Part shown: positions 26,506 through 35,354 of the stretch, piece by piece
How positions within the stretch are numbered: position 1 is the first letter of the stretch
Layout of the letters: each line of letters begins with the position of its first letter
Assembly (NCBI GenBank): GCA_965218865.1
Contig: CBDCME010000032.1
Span: forward strand, 62,001-126,000
Length of the DNA stretch: 64,000 nt
Direction: 5' to 3'
From: CBDCME01 sp965218865
GTDB lineage: Bacteria > Pseudomonadota > Alphaproteobacteria > JAAXGF01
Program-made: the position numbers and the translations under genes
Notes under the pieces: model-generated
The model's input: only the letters and a program-made list of their open reading frames with translations
Databases searched by the model: none
What the model was told of the DNA's origin: nothing

Positions 26506-27147
26506 ATGGACAAGAAATTCATCTACACCTTCATGGTCCTCCTGCTGTCCGCCGGCGGGGCCACGGGTACCACGTCGGATTCCCCCGCCGCCGAGAGTGA
26601 TCTCGAGGTGGCGACGTTCGCCGGCGGCTGTTTCTGGTGCGTGGAATCCGATTTCGACAACGTGACCGGCGTGGTGCGCACGACCTCCGGTTATACCGGT
26701 GGCCATTTTGCCGACCCAACTTACGAGGATGTTACGGCCGGCGGCACCGGACACCTCAAGGCCGTGCAAATCTTCTTCGATCCGAACAAGGTGTCGTACG
26801 AGATCCTGCTCGACGTGCTTTGGCACAGCGTCGATCCGACCGACGGCGGGAGTCAGTTCTGCGATCGAGGCGAAAGCTACAAGACCGCGATATTCGCGAA
26901 CTCGCCGGAACAGAAGCGGCTGGCGGAAGAGTCCAAGCGCGAACTCGCGCTCTCCTCGGCTCTGACACAAGCCATCGTCACCGCGGTCGAGGACGCCGGT
27001 CCCTTCTATCCGGCCGAGGAATACCATCAGGATTATTACAATAAGAATCCCCTCCGCTACAATTGGTACCGCTATGGCTGCGGCCGCGACGCCAGGATCA
27101 AGGAAATCTGGGGCGAGGACGCCCTTCGCGGGATCGCGGAGCATTGA
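26506..27147 (+). CDS. msrA: Exported peptide methionine sulfoxide reductase A
   Basis: This 213-residue MsrA has the active-site motif G-C-F-W-C (C42 nucleophile, C45). It also has G-Y-T-G-G, the conserved H-P-T/D-P-T-type D-V-L-W-H-S-V-D-P-T, and A-E-E-Y-H-Q-D-Y. A hydrophobic N-terminal segment (residues 6-20) looks like a signal peptide, so it should repair oxidised methionines in the periplasm. C-terminal G-C-G may supply the recycling cysteine. There is no fused MsrB domain. A GGAG-type site (TTAGGAGATTTCCCTT) precedes the ATG. An ISNCY element sits close upstream. Confidence 0.93.
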   Translation: MDKKFIYTFMVLLLSAGGATGTTSDSPAAESDLEVATFAGGCFWCVESDFDNVTGVVRTTSGYTGGHFADPTYEDVTAGGTGHLKAVQIFFDPNKVSYEILLDVLWHSVDPTDGGSQFCDRGESYKTAIFANSPEQKRLAEESKRELALSSALTQAIVTAVEDAGPFYPAEEYHQDYYNKNPLRYNWYRYGCGRDARIKEIWGEDALRGIAEH

Positions 27148-27216
27148 GATCCGCGTCCCCCAAAAGGTGGTCGGATTTACCGACCTCGAGTGATCAGGAC
27201 GACGCCCTAGTATTTA

Positions 27217-28121
27217 GTCGCCCGTGAAGAACGCGTAAGCGGCTAATGTTGGTAGCTCTTTCGGTTTGGCGAAGTAATCGGATTTGCAAGAAAACGGGTT
27301 TTGGGCCTGAAAAGCTTGTGATTTGAAATAATTGATTTTGGGGATTCCCTTCCGTTGCGGAACGTGATTCTCTGCTCCCGTCGATTGGGATTGGAGAACT
27401 GTGATGAAGCCATCGCGCAAGGTGTCATCGGGAATAGAGGACCTGTTCCGCTCGCGGTTCGAAAACATCATCAACCTGCGCCACGAGTTGGTGGTGTTGG
27501 GGGGCCGGATCGCGTGGACTTTCTTCGACGAGACCTATGAAGCCTTGTATTCGGAGGAGGGTCGGCCGGGGGTCCCGACGCGGTTGATGGTTGGGCTGCA
27601 CATCCTCAAGCATATGTTCGATCTCTCGGATGAGGAGGTCTGCGAGCGCTGGGTCTACGACCCATACTTCCAGTGCTTCTGCGGCGAAGAGTACTTTCAG
27701 CATGAGCTGCCCATGGAGCGCTCGTCGATGACCCGGTGGCGGGACCGGATCGGGCCGGAAGGTTTGGAGAAGGTATTCCAGGAGAGCCTGGCCGTGGCCC
27801 ACCGGGTGGGGGCGCTGCGGGAGAAGGACCTCGAGCGGGTGACGGTGGACACCACCGTACAAGAGAAGGCGATTGCCTTTCCGACCGCCGCCAAACTGAT
27901 GCAACGAGCCCGCGAGCGGCTGGTGCGACTGGCACGGGAGCACGGCATTGCCCTGCGTCAGTCCTATACCCGCCTGGGCAAGAGGGCGTTGATCATGCAA
28001 GGCCGCTACCGCCATGCCAAACAGCACAAGCGGGCCAACAAGGCCCTGCGCAAGCTCAAGACCTATCTCGGGCGCACCGTCCGCGACATCCGCCGCAAGA
28101 CGGCCCAGGAGGAGAGCCTAC
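27217..28121 (+). mobile_element. IS5-family element, copy 3 (right end deleted)
   Basis: The left terminus and first 905 bp are present. Identity to the intact copies stops after GGAGAGCCTAC, and the sequence passes directly into a remnant of another gene. The right inverted repeat is missing, so a deletion removed both the IS right end and the 5' part of the neighbouring gene. Confidence 0.9.
27404..28121 (+). pseudogene. Truncated IS5-family transposase (copy 3)
   Basis: It is identical in character to copy 1 (P-T-A-A-K variant) through T-A-Q-E-E-S-L at about residue 239, then runs into foreign sequence in another frame. The C-terminal catalytic Glu region is absent. Confidence 0.9.
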
Positions 28122-29099
28122 CCGGAGGGGAAATTCGCCTCGCTGGCGCGTATCCGGCTCGACGATCTGCAGTTAGCACGAAAGGAAGCCGAGGCAGCGA
28201 CCCTAGAGGCCGAACGCTCGGCAGCCGAGCAGACCGAGCGGGAGGACGCGGTGACTGAGAAGGCCGAGGTCGCCTTCTGGGAAACGATTAAGGACAGTGA
28301 CGATCCAGCCGACTACCAGGCTTACATAGAGACGTATCCCCATGGAACTATCGCGGCGCTCGCACGGTCGCGGGCCGAGAAGAAGATACGTCCCATCATA
28401 AAATCCGTTCAAGTTCGCGCCGACGAAGATTGGCGGGACAGTGGCGTTCGGGTGCGACGCGGCAAGCGTTATCACCTCCGCGCCACGGGAACCTGGAGCA
28501 TGGGCCTATTATGCGGCAAGACAGACGCCAGCGGTTCGGGTGTCGGCGCCTTTTGTGACCGCGACCCTTGGAAAATCGGCGCCTCGCACTCTACTCTGAT
28601 CGGCCGCATCGGTGAGGACGGCGTCGCGTTCCCCGTCAGGAATGAACTTGAACTCGTGGCTAAAAGAGATGGCGTTCTATACCTAAACTCTTACGGCCAG
28701 AAAACGTGGGCCAACTCAGACGCAATCACGGTCCAAATCACCGAGTTAAATCCCCAGCGACCGACCTCCGCCGGGCGCGAGGTCGCGGCCCTCACGCCAG
28801 GAATAGACTCGTTTGACGGCGACTGGTTTCTGGAAATAATGGGACAAAGAGTAAGAACTAAAATAGTCGACAGAGAATTTACCGCACACTTTGCAGCCTC
28901 GGGATGGCGCGGTGAAATATCAGGAAAAATTGATGCTACGGGGAAGTTGACCGCCAGTGGAATCGCGAGAAAATCGTTGCGTAATACAATAGAAGAAACC
29001 TTGAAGTATTCTGCGGAATATTCGGGTACGTCGTTTCAGGCCACTTCTGCTAGCAGTGACCGTAAGTTTAAAATTAGGATGACACGAGGTTCACCCTAG
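28122..29099 (+). pseudogene. C-terminal remnant of a large caspase-like or linker-repeat protein
   Basis: Beginning P-E-G-K-F-A-S-L-A-R-I-R-L, the frame has two linker-type repeats. They are Y-P-x-G-x-F-A-x-L-A-R and W-E-T-I-K-D-S-D-D-P-A-D-Y-Q-A-Y-I-E-T-Y-P-H-G-T, with a Glu/Ala-rich coiled stretch between them. Repeats of this kind follow peptidase C14 (caspase) domains in many alphaproteobacteria. A beta-rich C-terminal domain follows (R-V-R-R-G-K-R-Y-H-L-R-A-T-G-T-W). The N-terminal domain is missing where IS5 copy 3 breaks off, so the gene has no start of its own. Confidence 0.6.
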
Positions 29100-29250
29100 T
29101 CATTTTTCGGCAGCTCGGCCGGGGGCCCGAACGGGTTCCACGCGCTATCTTCGGTACCCGACTCGTCGGGCGCGGCCCTCCCCTAACGGGATATTCGGAT
29201 CTACGCGACGCCCCGGTGCGGTGACGATCCGGCTCGCCGAGAGAGTTCTC

Positions 29251-29279
29251 TTGACATCGCATTTTAGTTTCGGTAATTT
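29251..29279 (+). promoter_or_regulatory. Sigma-70-type promoter for the GbsR-like regulator
   Basis: TTGACA (29251-29256) and TAATTT (29274-29279) are separated by 17 bases. They lie 26 bases before the ATG at 29305, leaving room for the ribosome site GGAAGGA. Confidence 0.6.
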
Positions 29280-29304
29280 CTGTCGTGACAGGAAGGACAG
29301 ACAC

Positions 29305-29838
29305 ATGAAACTATCACCGACGATGGAAAGGTACATTCTTCACTGGGGCGAAATGGGGACCCGCTGGGGCGTCAACCGCTCCGTCTCGCAAGTCCATGCC
29401 CTGCTTTACCTGACGGAACAGCCCATGCCGGCGGACAACATCGCCGAGACCCTGGAGATGGCGCGGTCCAACGTCAGCACGAGCCTCAAGGAGCTCATCT
29501 CCTGGAACATCGTTTCCCGTACCCATGCCATGGGCGACCGCCGTGATCATTTTCAAGCGCATGGCGATATGTGGCAGTTGTTGTTTTCCATCGTCGAGGG
29601 CAGGAAGGCGCGGGAAATCGATCCCACATTGGCGGTATTGCGCCAATGCGTCGCCGCGTCGCGCAAGGATAAGGAGACGCCGAAGTTTGCTGAGGATCGC
29701 ATGGCCAACATGCTGGAATTCGTGGAAACCATGAGCGCCTGGTACGAACAAGTCAGTCGCCTGCCGAAATCGGTGTTGGTCAAGCTACTGAAGATGGGGG
29801 GGCGGGTCGCCAAGTTCGTCGGCCGGGAGAAAGAATGA
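29305..29838 (+). CDS. GbsR/MarR-type winged-helix transcriptional regulator
   Basis: This 177-residue regulator has the winged helix near residues 25-85 (Q-V-H-A-L-L-Y-L ... N-I-A-E-T-L-E-M-A-R-S-N-V-S-T-S-L-K-E-L) and a C-terminal helical dimerisation region. The start at 29305 is chosen because GGAAGGACAG precedes it and conserved sequence starts with M-K-L-S-P. Members of this branch usually control an adjacent membrane or lipid-related operon. Here the next frame is a membrane protein remnant cut off by an IS630 element, so the target operon may be gone. Confidence 0.8.
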   Translation: MKLSPTMERYILHWGEMGTRWGVNRSVSQVHALLYLTEQPMPADNIAETLEMARSNVSTSLKELISWNIVSRTHAMGDRRDHFQAHGDMWQLLFSIVEGRKAREIDPTLAVLRQCVAASRKDKETPKFAEDRMANMLEFVETMSAWYEQVSRLPKSVLVKLLKMGGRVAKFVGREKE

Positions 29839-29932
29839 CCGCGTCTCACGGACCCCCCCTTTTTTTGGGACGAGTTTTCTGTATCTTCAGAAACTACTGT
29901 TCATACGGACACTAACGAACTAACGAGCATGA

Positions 29933-30172
29933 AAATTAGCGCCGCCACCTACAGCTTCTTCCCAACCCGTCTTTGTCCATGGTCCCGCCGGATGGAGACC
30001 CGGCGCGCGCAAGGAGCTGATGCTTCATACCGCGCGGGAGTTTCTTTATGGCATTCTGTTTCTCGGCCTCGCCTGGTTTGCCTGGACCGGCGCCTGGGCC
30101 GTGCTGTTGGCCCTTTTGCTGGCGATCGAGATCGTCGTCACCCTGATGGATTTCGTCGAAGAGGACCTAATA
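29933..30172 (+). pseudogene. Truncated membrane protein downstream of the regulator
   Basis: The frame reads Q-P-V-F-V-H-G-P-A-G-W-R-P-G-A-R-K-E-L-M-L-H-T-A-R-E-F, then two hydrophobic helices (L-Y-G-I-L-F-L-G-L-A-W-F and A-V-L-L-A-L-L-L-A-I-E-I-V-V-T-L), ending at D-F-V-E-E-D-L. The IS630-family element begins there. No good start codon is seen in frame upstream except the internal ATG at 30020. The original product was probably larger and is unidentified. Confidence 0.45.
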
Positions 30173-31335
30173 CCAACCGCCCTTAACATTGACTTGTGCG
30201 ATCCCACGCTCTGAGGCCGATGGACATGATCTTCCAAGGTTGGTCGGTCAGGTTGTTCCAGGCTTGGCAAGAGGCCTCGACGATGGCTTCATAGGAGTCG
30301 AAGACACGATTGGAGAGCCAGTTCTGGCGGAGGTATTGCCAGACATTTTCGGCGGGATTGAGCTCCGGGGACTTGGGTGGCAAAGGCACGAGGGAGATGT
30401 TCTCCGGGATGCCGAGTTTGGCAGTGGTGTGCCATGCGGCTTGGTCGAGCAGCACGACGGCATGGGCGTTTGGGGCAACGGCCCGGCTGATTTCCTCGAG
30501 ATGCAGGTCCATGGCTTCAGTATTGGCGCGCGGCATGACCAGCGCCGCGCCCTCACCGCGCTCGGGGCAGATGGCGCCGAAGAGATACGCCGAAGAGGTC
30601 CGTAGGTCCTTGACCTGGCGCGGGCGCGATCCCTTTGGGGCCCACTGGCGCACCAGGCTGTTCTTCTGGCCGACGCGCATTTCATCTTGAAACCAAACCT
30701 CGATGGGCGTGTCCGGTGGCTGTGCCGCTACGATTTTCGCCAAGTGTTCGGGAAAACTTTTTTTAAATTCCTCCTGTGCCCGCGCATCCTGGCCGACGTG
30801 GCGCGGGCGCGCGGAAATATGCGAGAACCCGAGCGCGGCCAGCAGCTTGCCGACGCTCCGCTCGTGATAGTCCACGCCGAAGCGCGTTCGGATCAGTTGC
30901 TTGAGATCGATGCAGCGCCAGCGCACGACCCCATCCCGTTCGGGATCGGGACCGGCCTCGATAGCCCGCGAAAGCGCCGCCATTTGCGACGGCGTCAACC
31001 GACGCAACGCCCCGTTCGGCTTGCGGTCGATCAGACCGGCCGGACCTCCCGCGTTGAACCGGTGAACCCAGTCCCGCAACGTCTGCCGATCCATGCCGCC
31101 AATACCCGCCGCGCACGCTCGATCCATCCCATCGTAGATGGCCGCCATCGACAAAAGCCGTCGCGCCTGGTTCCCATCATCGCTCCGTGCCGCAAGAACA
31201 CGGACTCTTTCAGCATCAAAGTCGTTTCGCAAAGGAATCGTTGGCATTGAACACACTCCCTTGTTGCCAACAACCTTGAATCACACAAAACCTAGCGTGT
31301 AAACCTTTGCGCGAGTCAAACTCTAGGGCGGTTGG
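30173..31335 (-). mobile_element. IS630-family element, copy A (1163 bp)
   Basis: Inverted repeats start CCAACCGCCC and end GGGCGGTTGG. The flanks carry the TA dinucleotide on both sides (30171-30172 and 31336-31337), the usual IS630 target duplication. The left flank reads CTAATA. It encodes one uninterrupted transposase because its internal A run has seven residues. Confidence 0.92.
30183..31247 (-). CDS. IS630-family DDE transposase, full-length (copy A)
   Basis: This 354-residue transposase has N-terminal helix-turn-helix domains (L-S-M-A-A-I-Y-D-G-M-D-R, T-L-R-D-W-V-H-R-F-N) and the DDE catalytic triad in F-Q-D-E-M-R, L-L-D-Q-A-A-W-H and S-P-E-L-N-P-A-E-N-V-W. The ATG at 31247 follows AAGGGAG at good distance. 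The A7 run (30758-30764 on the plus strand as T7) keeps N- and C-terminal halves in one frame, unlike copies B and C. Confidence 0.93.
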   Translation of the reverse strand: MPTIPLRNDFDAERVRVLAARSDDGNQARRLLSMAAIYDGMDRACAAGIGGMDRQTLRDWVHRFNAGGPAGLIDRKPNGALRRLTPSQMAALSRAIEAGPDPERDGVVRWRCIDLKQLIRTRFGVDYHERSVGKLLAALGFSHISARPRHVGQDARAQEEFKKSFPEHLAKIVAAQPPDTPIEVWFQDEMRVGQKNSLVRQWAPKGSRPRQVKDLRTSSAYLFGAICPERGEGAALVMPRANTEAMDLHLEEISRAVAPNAHAVVLLDQAAWHTTAKLGIPENISLVPLPPKSPELNPAENVWQYLRQNWLSNRVFDSYEAIVEASCQAWNNLTDQPWKIMSIGLRAWDRTSQC

Positions 31336-31404
31336 TATGAGGTAAAGCGGTCGAACGAATAGGCGCCGGGAGGATCGACTCCGGGCCCCGCCGCGCCTAC
31401 CATC

Positions 31405-31587
31405 ATGGGTGATATGAGCTTCCCCGAGGCAGCGGCCCCCGACCACTGCGTCATCTGCGGTGACCGCCTCCACCCCTTTGATGCCGTACGCTTGGCGCTT
31501 ACCGACAAGGTCGACCGCAACTACTGGATTTGCATGAGCGAAAAATGCTGGAAAGAACTCGGATCCAGGATGGACCTCCCTCCTTGA
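31405..31587 (+). CDS. Small cysteine-rich protein, possible zinc ribbon
   Basis: This is a 60-residue frame with C-V-I-C-G-D-R-L-H-P-F-D and later C-M-S-E-K-C, a CxxC plus CxxxxC arrangement that could bind zinc. It lies between the IS630 element and the dienelactone hydrolase gene, in the same direction as the latter. The spacing of the cysteines argues for a real gene, but there is no family match to offer. Confidence 0.4.
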   Translation: MGDMSFPEAAAPDHCVICGDRLHPFDAVRLALTDKVDRNYWICMSEKCWKELGSRMDLPP

Positions 31588-31640
31588 TGGCACCGCGGTC
31601 GGGCGCGGAGTCTCGCTCATGATGGGAGCAAGGAACGGGG

Positions 31641-32327
31641 GTGATTAGGAGCACAGACAAGGTGCGCGAAAGGAATTCGTTGACGGCCGCCGACGGTCAC
31701 CGATTCGAGGCCTACCGGAGCCGGCCCGAGGGCGACTCGCGGGCCGGACTGGTGGTCATACAGGAAGTGTTCGGAGTTAACGCCCACATCGAAGCGGTAT
31801 GTGATGGCTTCGCGAAAGAGGGATTCGCGGTCGTCGCCCCGGCGCTGTTCGATCGGGCCCGGAGGAACGTGGCCCTGGATTACGACGATGCCGGTCTCGC
31901 CAGTGGCCGCGCCTTGCGCCTGGAGATCGGCTGGGACGCGCCCCTGCGGGACGTCGATGCCGCTGTGGCCTCGTTGGCGGCGGCGGGCAAGGTGGGGGTC
32001 GTGGGATATTGCTGGGGCGGTTCCCTCGCCTGGCTCGCAGCGACGCGCCTTGGGGTCGCTTGCGCGGTGTGCTATTACGGCGGCCAGATCATCGCCTTCA
32101 AGGATGAGCGGCCCGGTTGTCCGGTGATGATGCATTTCGGCGACAGCGACCGCTTCATCCCGGGTCCCGACGTGGCCGCGATCCGAGCCGCCCAGCCGGA
32201 GGCCAAAATCTTCAGCTACACGGCCGATCATGGTTTCAACTGCGACCAGCGCGAGGATTTCGACCCCCAGTGCGCCGCGACGGCCCGCTCCCGGAGCCTT
32301 GCTTTTGTGGCCGAACACCTCGGTTGA
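31641..32327 (+). CDS. Dienelactone hydrolase family protein
   Basis: This 228-residue alpha/beta hydrolase has the DLH triad: C124 in G-Y-C-W-G-G, D170 in G-D-S-D-R-F-I-P and H197 in A-D-H-G-F-N-C. Such enzymes open lactone rings in aromatic degradation, but many homologues have unknown substrates and no catabolic genes are nearby. The start is GTG at 31641, preceded by AAGGAACGGGG. Confidence 0.88.
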   Translation: MIRSTDKVRERNSLTAADGHRFEAYRSRPEGDSRAGLVVIQEVFGVNAHIEAVCDGFAKEGFAVVAPALFDRARRNVALDYDDAGLASGRALRLEIGWDAPLRDVDAAVASLAAAGKVGVVGYCWGGSLAWLAATRLGVACAVCYYGGQIIAFKDERPGCPVMMHFGDSDRFIPGPDVAAIRAAQPEAKIFSYTADHGFNCDQREDFDPQCAATARSRSLAFVAEHLG

Positions 32328-32348
32328 GCGACGACGGTTGCTCCGGGC

Positions 32349-33161
32349 TCAGATACCGTCGCTCGGAGGGGATTTGGGGCCGCCGCCGCGCGTTTGGAAT
32401 TCGGCGCTCATCCCGCGAGCGACGTCAAGCAATCGCGGGGCCGGTAGCTCGGCGACGAGGGAGTAGACGATCGGGCCCGGGGTCCAAACGAGGTGGGAAA
32501 ACCCGTCGTCTTCGTACAGATCGGCGGCGACGTTTCCGGCCAGCGTCCGGGCCCGCCCGGGGGGAATCTCGAGGTCGGAGCCGGAGAAGATGTATAGCGA
32601 CACGTAACGCCCGTCCTCGCGGTACATATACGAAGCGACTCGGCGGCCGAGGAAATAACACAGGCGGCCACCCACGAGGTGATCCACGGCCGGCGGCCGC
32701 GGCGGCGCGAAGTCGACCTTGTCGGTGAACCAGAGGCGGAGTTTCTCCGCATCGGTGGTCGCCACATCCAGCTCGCGGCGGCTGTCGACGAAGGTGCGCA
32801 GCTCACTGATCGGGATTTCGGCGACACTCGCATCGGAGGATCCCGGGAGACCTTGTACGAGGAACGCGGCCAAGAGCACGGCCGCCGCCGCGGCCCATGC
32901 CGCCATGGAGAATCGGCGTTTCCGCGGGGGAGTGGCAGCGCCGGCATCGATGCGGCGCCAGATACGTTGCCATAGACCAGCCGGTACGGGTTCGGCGGCG
33001 ATCGTCGCGCGGAGATCGTTTTCGAGATCGCAGACGGCCGCGACCTGTTCGCGGCAAGGAACGCAATTGGCGAGGTGACATTGACACGCCGCTTGCGTTT
33101 CCGGGGCCAGGGCACCGTCGACAAAGGCATGAATGCGGTCACGGAAGTCGGCGCAGTTCAT
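32349..33161 (-). CDS. Zinc-finger anti-sigma factor
   Basis: This 270-residue membrane anti-sigma factor has an N-terminal ZAS motif (H29-x3-C33-x2-C36), one transmembrane helix near residues 85-105, and a periplasmic domain of about 165 residues. It would hold the ECF sigma factor encoded just upstream at the membrane until an envelope signal releases it. Its start overlaps the sigma stop by four bases (ATGA), indicating translational coupling. The convergent hydrolase gene ends 21 bases away. Confidence 0.88.
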   Translation of the reverse strand: MNCADFRDRIHAFVDGALAPETQAACQCHLANCVPCREQVAAVCDLENDLRATIAAEPVPAGLWQRIWRRIDAGAATPPRKRRFSMAAWAAAAAVLLAAFLVQGLPGSSDASVAEIPISELRTFVDSRRELDVATTDAEKLRLWFTDKVDFAPPRPPAVDHLVGGRLCYFLGRRVASYMYREDGRYVSLYIFSGSDLEIPPGRARTLAGNVAADLYEDDGFSHLVWTPGPIVYSLVAELPAPRLLDVARGMSAEFQTRGGGPKSPPSDGI

Positions 33162-33763
33162 AGCACCACCTCGATCTTCCCCGGCCCGGCCCGGCGGCGG
33201 ACCTCGGCACTCGGTGGCTGGTGATTTTCAGGCGCGTGATCCTTCAAACTCTGGCGCAGAAGACGACGGCCCCGGTAGAGCCGCGACATCACCGTGCCGA
33301 GGGGACAATCCACGGCCATGGCGATTTCCTTGTAGGTCATTTCCTGGCTGAAAAAGAGCACCACGACCAGCCGGACCTCGGGCGGCAACTCGGCGATCGC
33401 GGATTGAGCCGCGGCGGCGAATTGTCGCGCCTCCGCCCAGGCGGCCGGCTCGTCGGCGCGGGCGGCGGCGAGGGAAACGACGTCGCTCTCGGGGGTGCGT
33501 TTGCGGCGCCGGCAATGGTCGTAGAATGTGTTGGTCATGATCCGTGCGAGCCAGGCGCGGCAATCCGCTTCGCCGCGGATATCGGCGCGTTCGTAGGCCA
33601 TGAAGGCCTTGAGGTAGGTATCCTGGACCAGGTCCTCGGCGTCGGCGGGCTGGGCGACGAGGCGGCGCGCGGTGCGGTAAAGGCCGGGCAGCAGCCCCTT
33701 CGTCCGCCGTTCGAAGCGTTCCCGCATCCAGCGCTCGCGAAGTTGATCGACGAGATCCGCCAT
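33158..33763 (-). CDS. ECF RNA polymerase sigma factor
   Basis: This 201-residue ECF sigma factor has region 2 (L-Y-R-T-A-R-R-L ... D-A-E-D-L-V-Q-D-T-Y-L-K-A) and region 4 (L-P-P-E-V-R-L-V-V-V-L-F-F ... M-T-Y-K-E-I-A-M-A-V-D-C-P-L-G-T-V-M-S-R-L-Y-R-G-R). The start at 33763 (M-A-D-L-V-D-Q-L) is taken because the longer open frame upstream passes through a non-coding hairpin repeat. It is co-transcribed with the anti-sigma gene and probably autoregulated. Confidence 0.9.
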   Translation of the reverse strand: MADLVDQLRERWMRERFERRTKGLLPGLYRTARRLVAQPADAEDLVQDTYLKAFMAYERADIRGEADCRAWLARIMTNTFYDHCRRRKRTPESDVVSLAAARADEPAAWAEARQFAAAAQSAIAELPPEVRLVVVLFFSQEMTYKEIAMAVDCPLGTVMSRLYRGRRLLRQSLKDHAPENHQPPSAEVRRRAGPGKIEVVL

Positions 33764-33876
33764 GGCCCTCTTATACCATCGGATCGGACCGCGCCTCGGG
33801 ACCATCCCCGAGGACCGAGATGTGGCGCAATTTATTGCCTCGCATTCCGCGATCACCTTGTTCCTAAACTCAGACT

Positions 33877-34007
33877 CTGTTCCAAAATGCGCGTCCGCGC
33901 ATTTTTGCGTCTGTTCCGGCCCTCTCCCCCTCCCGGCCACCCATATCAGCAACCTCTCGTGGGTGGCCGGGAGGGGGAGAGGGCCGGTGCCGCGAGTTTT
34001 CGAACAG
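33877..34007. repeat. Hairpin repeat with perfect 27-bp stem, copy 1 (intact)
   Basis: The ends CTGTTCCAAAA and TTTTCGAACAG are near-inverted repeats. Inside, 33916-33942 and 33961-33987 form a perfect 27-bp stem (starting CCGGCCCTCTCCCCC) with an 18-nt loop. No reading frame is conserved. This intact copy defines the target into which the IS110-family element inserted at 42317-43913. Confidence 0.85.
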
Positions 34008-34241
34008 GCTGGACGGGATTCGGGACCTTGGCACGTATCCAAATTTTGGTGGGTGCCGCGCCGGGTAAATCCGTCTTCTCGGTGTCTAAACGATTCCGAC
34101 GCGGAAATATTCCCGATCTGCGCCGAGAGCGTCGGCTCCGGGGACCGGGATCTCGAAAACCGATCGGCGTCGCCCTTGTCATCCCCCCGTATTGTGTCGG
34201 CGGGCACAGAAGTCGGCGTCCGCGATAACTATATTGGTGGA

Positions 34242-34853
34242 ATGGGAAGAATTCACGGAAGCGTTGCCGCGGCGCTCCTTCTTTGGGGCTGGAGCTGGGG
34301 CGGCGCCATGGCCGAGGCGAACCCGGACACCCCGGCGGCCGAAACCGAGAGCGAAAGTTGCGCCGGCGGGGATTCCGCGACCAGCGATGACCTCGTGGCC
34401 TCGCGGAAGCGGGAAGTCCGCGCCGATCACCGTTTGACGGGCACGGAAGAGGCTCTGAGGCGGGCTCGGGATAACGAGAATATGGCCCGGCAACGCCACC
34501 AATCGGCCCAGGCCAGCGCCCGCCGCGCGGCGGACAAGGCCCGTCTCGCCCGCGACAAACAGCGTTTCCTCGCCCTGGACGCGGGCCGCGAAAGACGGAA
34601 CTCGGATGAACGGCGCAAGGAGTCCCAGGCCCGGATGGCCCGAATGCAAGCCAGCATGGCCGACGCGGAGGCGGGCCGGCTGGCCGCCCGCGCGGATCAG
34701 GCCCTCCTCAATTGGCGGACCGCGCAATCCCGGGCCGTTCAAGCCGAACGCGCCGCGGCCCAAGCCCGCCGCCAGGCGAACGAGAACGACACCGCGCGCC
34801 GCCTCGTTGCCGCCTCGATCCCAATCCCGGCGACGGACTGCGTCGAACCCTGA
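34242..34853 (+). CDS. Secreted coiled-coil protein of unknown function
   Basis: This 203-residue product has a signal peptide (M-G-R-I-H-G-S-V-A-A-A-L-L-L-W-G ... A-M-A). The rest is almost wholly helical, Ala-, Arg- and Glu-rich sequence from about residue 55 to 190, with heptad-like spacing. The start at 34242 follows GGTGGA; the open frame extends upstream only through the repeat region. The extreme composition makes homology hard to judge. It is likely periplasmic. Confidence 0.6.
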   Translation: MGRIHGSVAAALLLWGWSWGGAMAEANPDTPAAETESESCAGGDSATSDDLVASRKREVRADHRLTGTEEALRRARDNENMARQRHQSAQASARRAADKARLARDKQRFLALDAGRERRNSDERRKESQARMARMQASMADAEAGRLAARADQALLNWRTAQSRAVQAERAAAQARRQANENDTARRLVAASIPIPATDCVEP

Positions 34854-34955
34854 CCCCGACGCCACCCGGCGCCGCGCCCTTGCAACTCAGCTAGAATCCG
34901 ATTTAATGATCCCTCCGCGCCGCGGCGTTCGTCGCCACCGGCGCGCGACAAGGGC

Positions 34956-35030
34956 GGGCGCTTAGCTCAGCGGGAGAGCACTACGTTGACATCGTAGGGG
35001 TCACTGGTTCAATCCCAGTAGCGCCCACCA
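34956..35030 (+). tRNA. tRNA-Val (anticodon GAC)
   Basis: The complete cloverleaf has acceptor stem GGGCGCT with AGCGCCC, the D-arm AGCTCAGCGGGAGAGC, anticodon loop TT-GAC-AT on CTACG/CGTAG, the T-arm CTGG-TTCAATC-CCAG, and encoded CCA. A gene fragment and an IS630 element follow directly. Confidence 0.95.
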
Positions 35031-35047
35031 CCTTAATGGCTTGATTT

Positions 35048-35352
35048 CTAGGGAGATTTAACATCGTCCGAGTTATCCACAGAGGGGGGTTTCTGGCAAA
35101 CTTGCCGGAAACGAGGGATTTTCCCCAGAATTTTGGCCTCTTCGCACAGGTAGTCCGGGTCGAACTTCCGGTATATCCGCCACACCGTTTTCGGGTGGGT
35201 GGCGGTCAAATCCGCGATCTTGTCCACCGGCAAGTCGTCAAAGGGCCTGTAGCCAGGAATTTGCCGTCGTTGGGGCTGCGAATACCCTTGAGTCCGAGAT
35301 GTACGCGCGCGAGTGCCGTTTACGCTAACCACCGGGGCGGGGGTGTGCCTAA
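35048..35352 (-). pseudogene. Fragment of a helix-turn-helix protein next to tRNA-Val
   Basis: The minus strand downstream of the IS630 copy encodes R-P-F-D-D-L-P-V-D-K-I-A-D-L-T-A-T-H-P-K-T-V-W-R-I-Y-R-K-F-D-P-D-Y-L, a helix-turn-helix like those of transposases or resolvases, and stops at 35048. Its N-terminus is cut by the IS630 element. Its position 17 bases after a tRNA would suit the trace of an integrated element, but no attachment repeat was found. Confidence 0.4.
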
Positions 35353-35354
35353 TA

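Noticed and set aside
35031..35352. Genomic island attachment site at tRNA-Val
   Set aside because: A helix-turn-helix fragment lies next to the tRNA, but no repeat of the tRNA 3' end and no integrase were found in the window.
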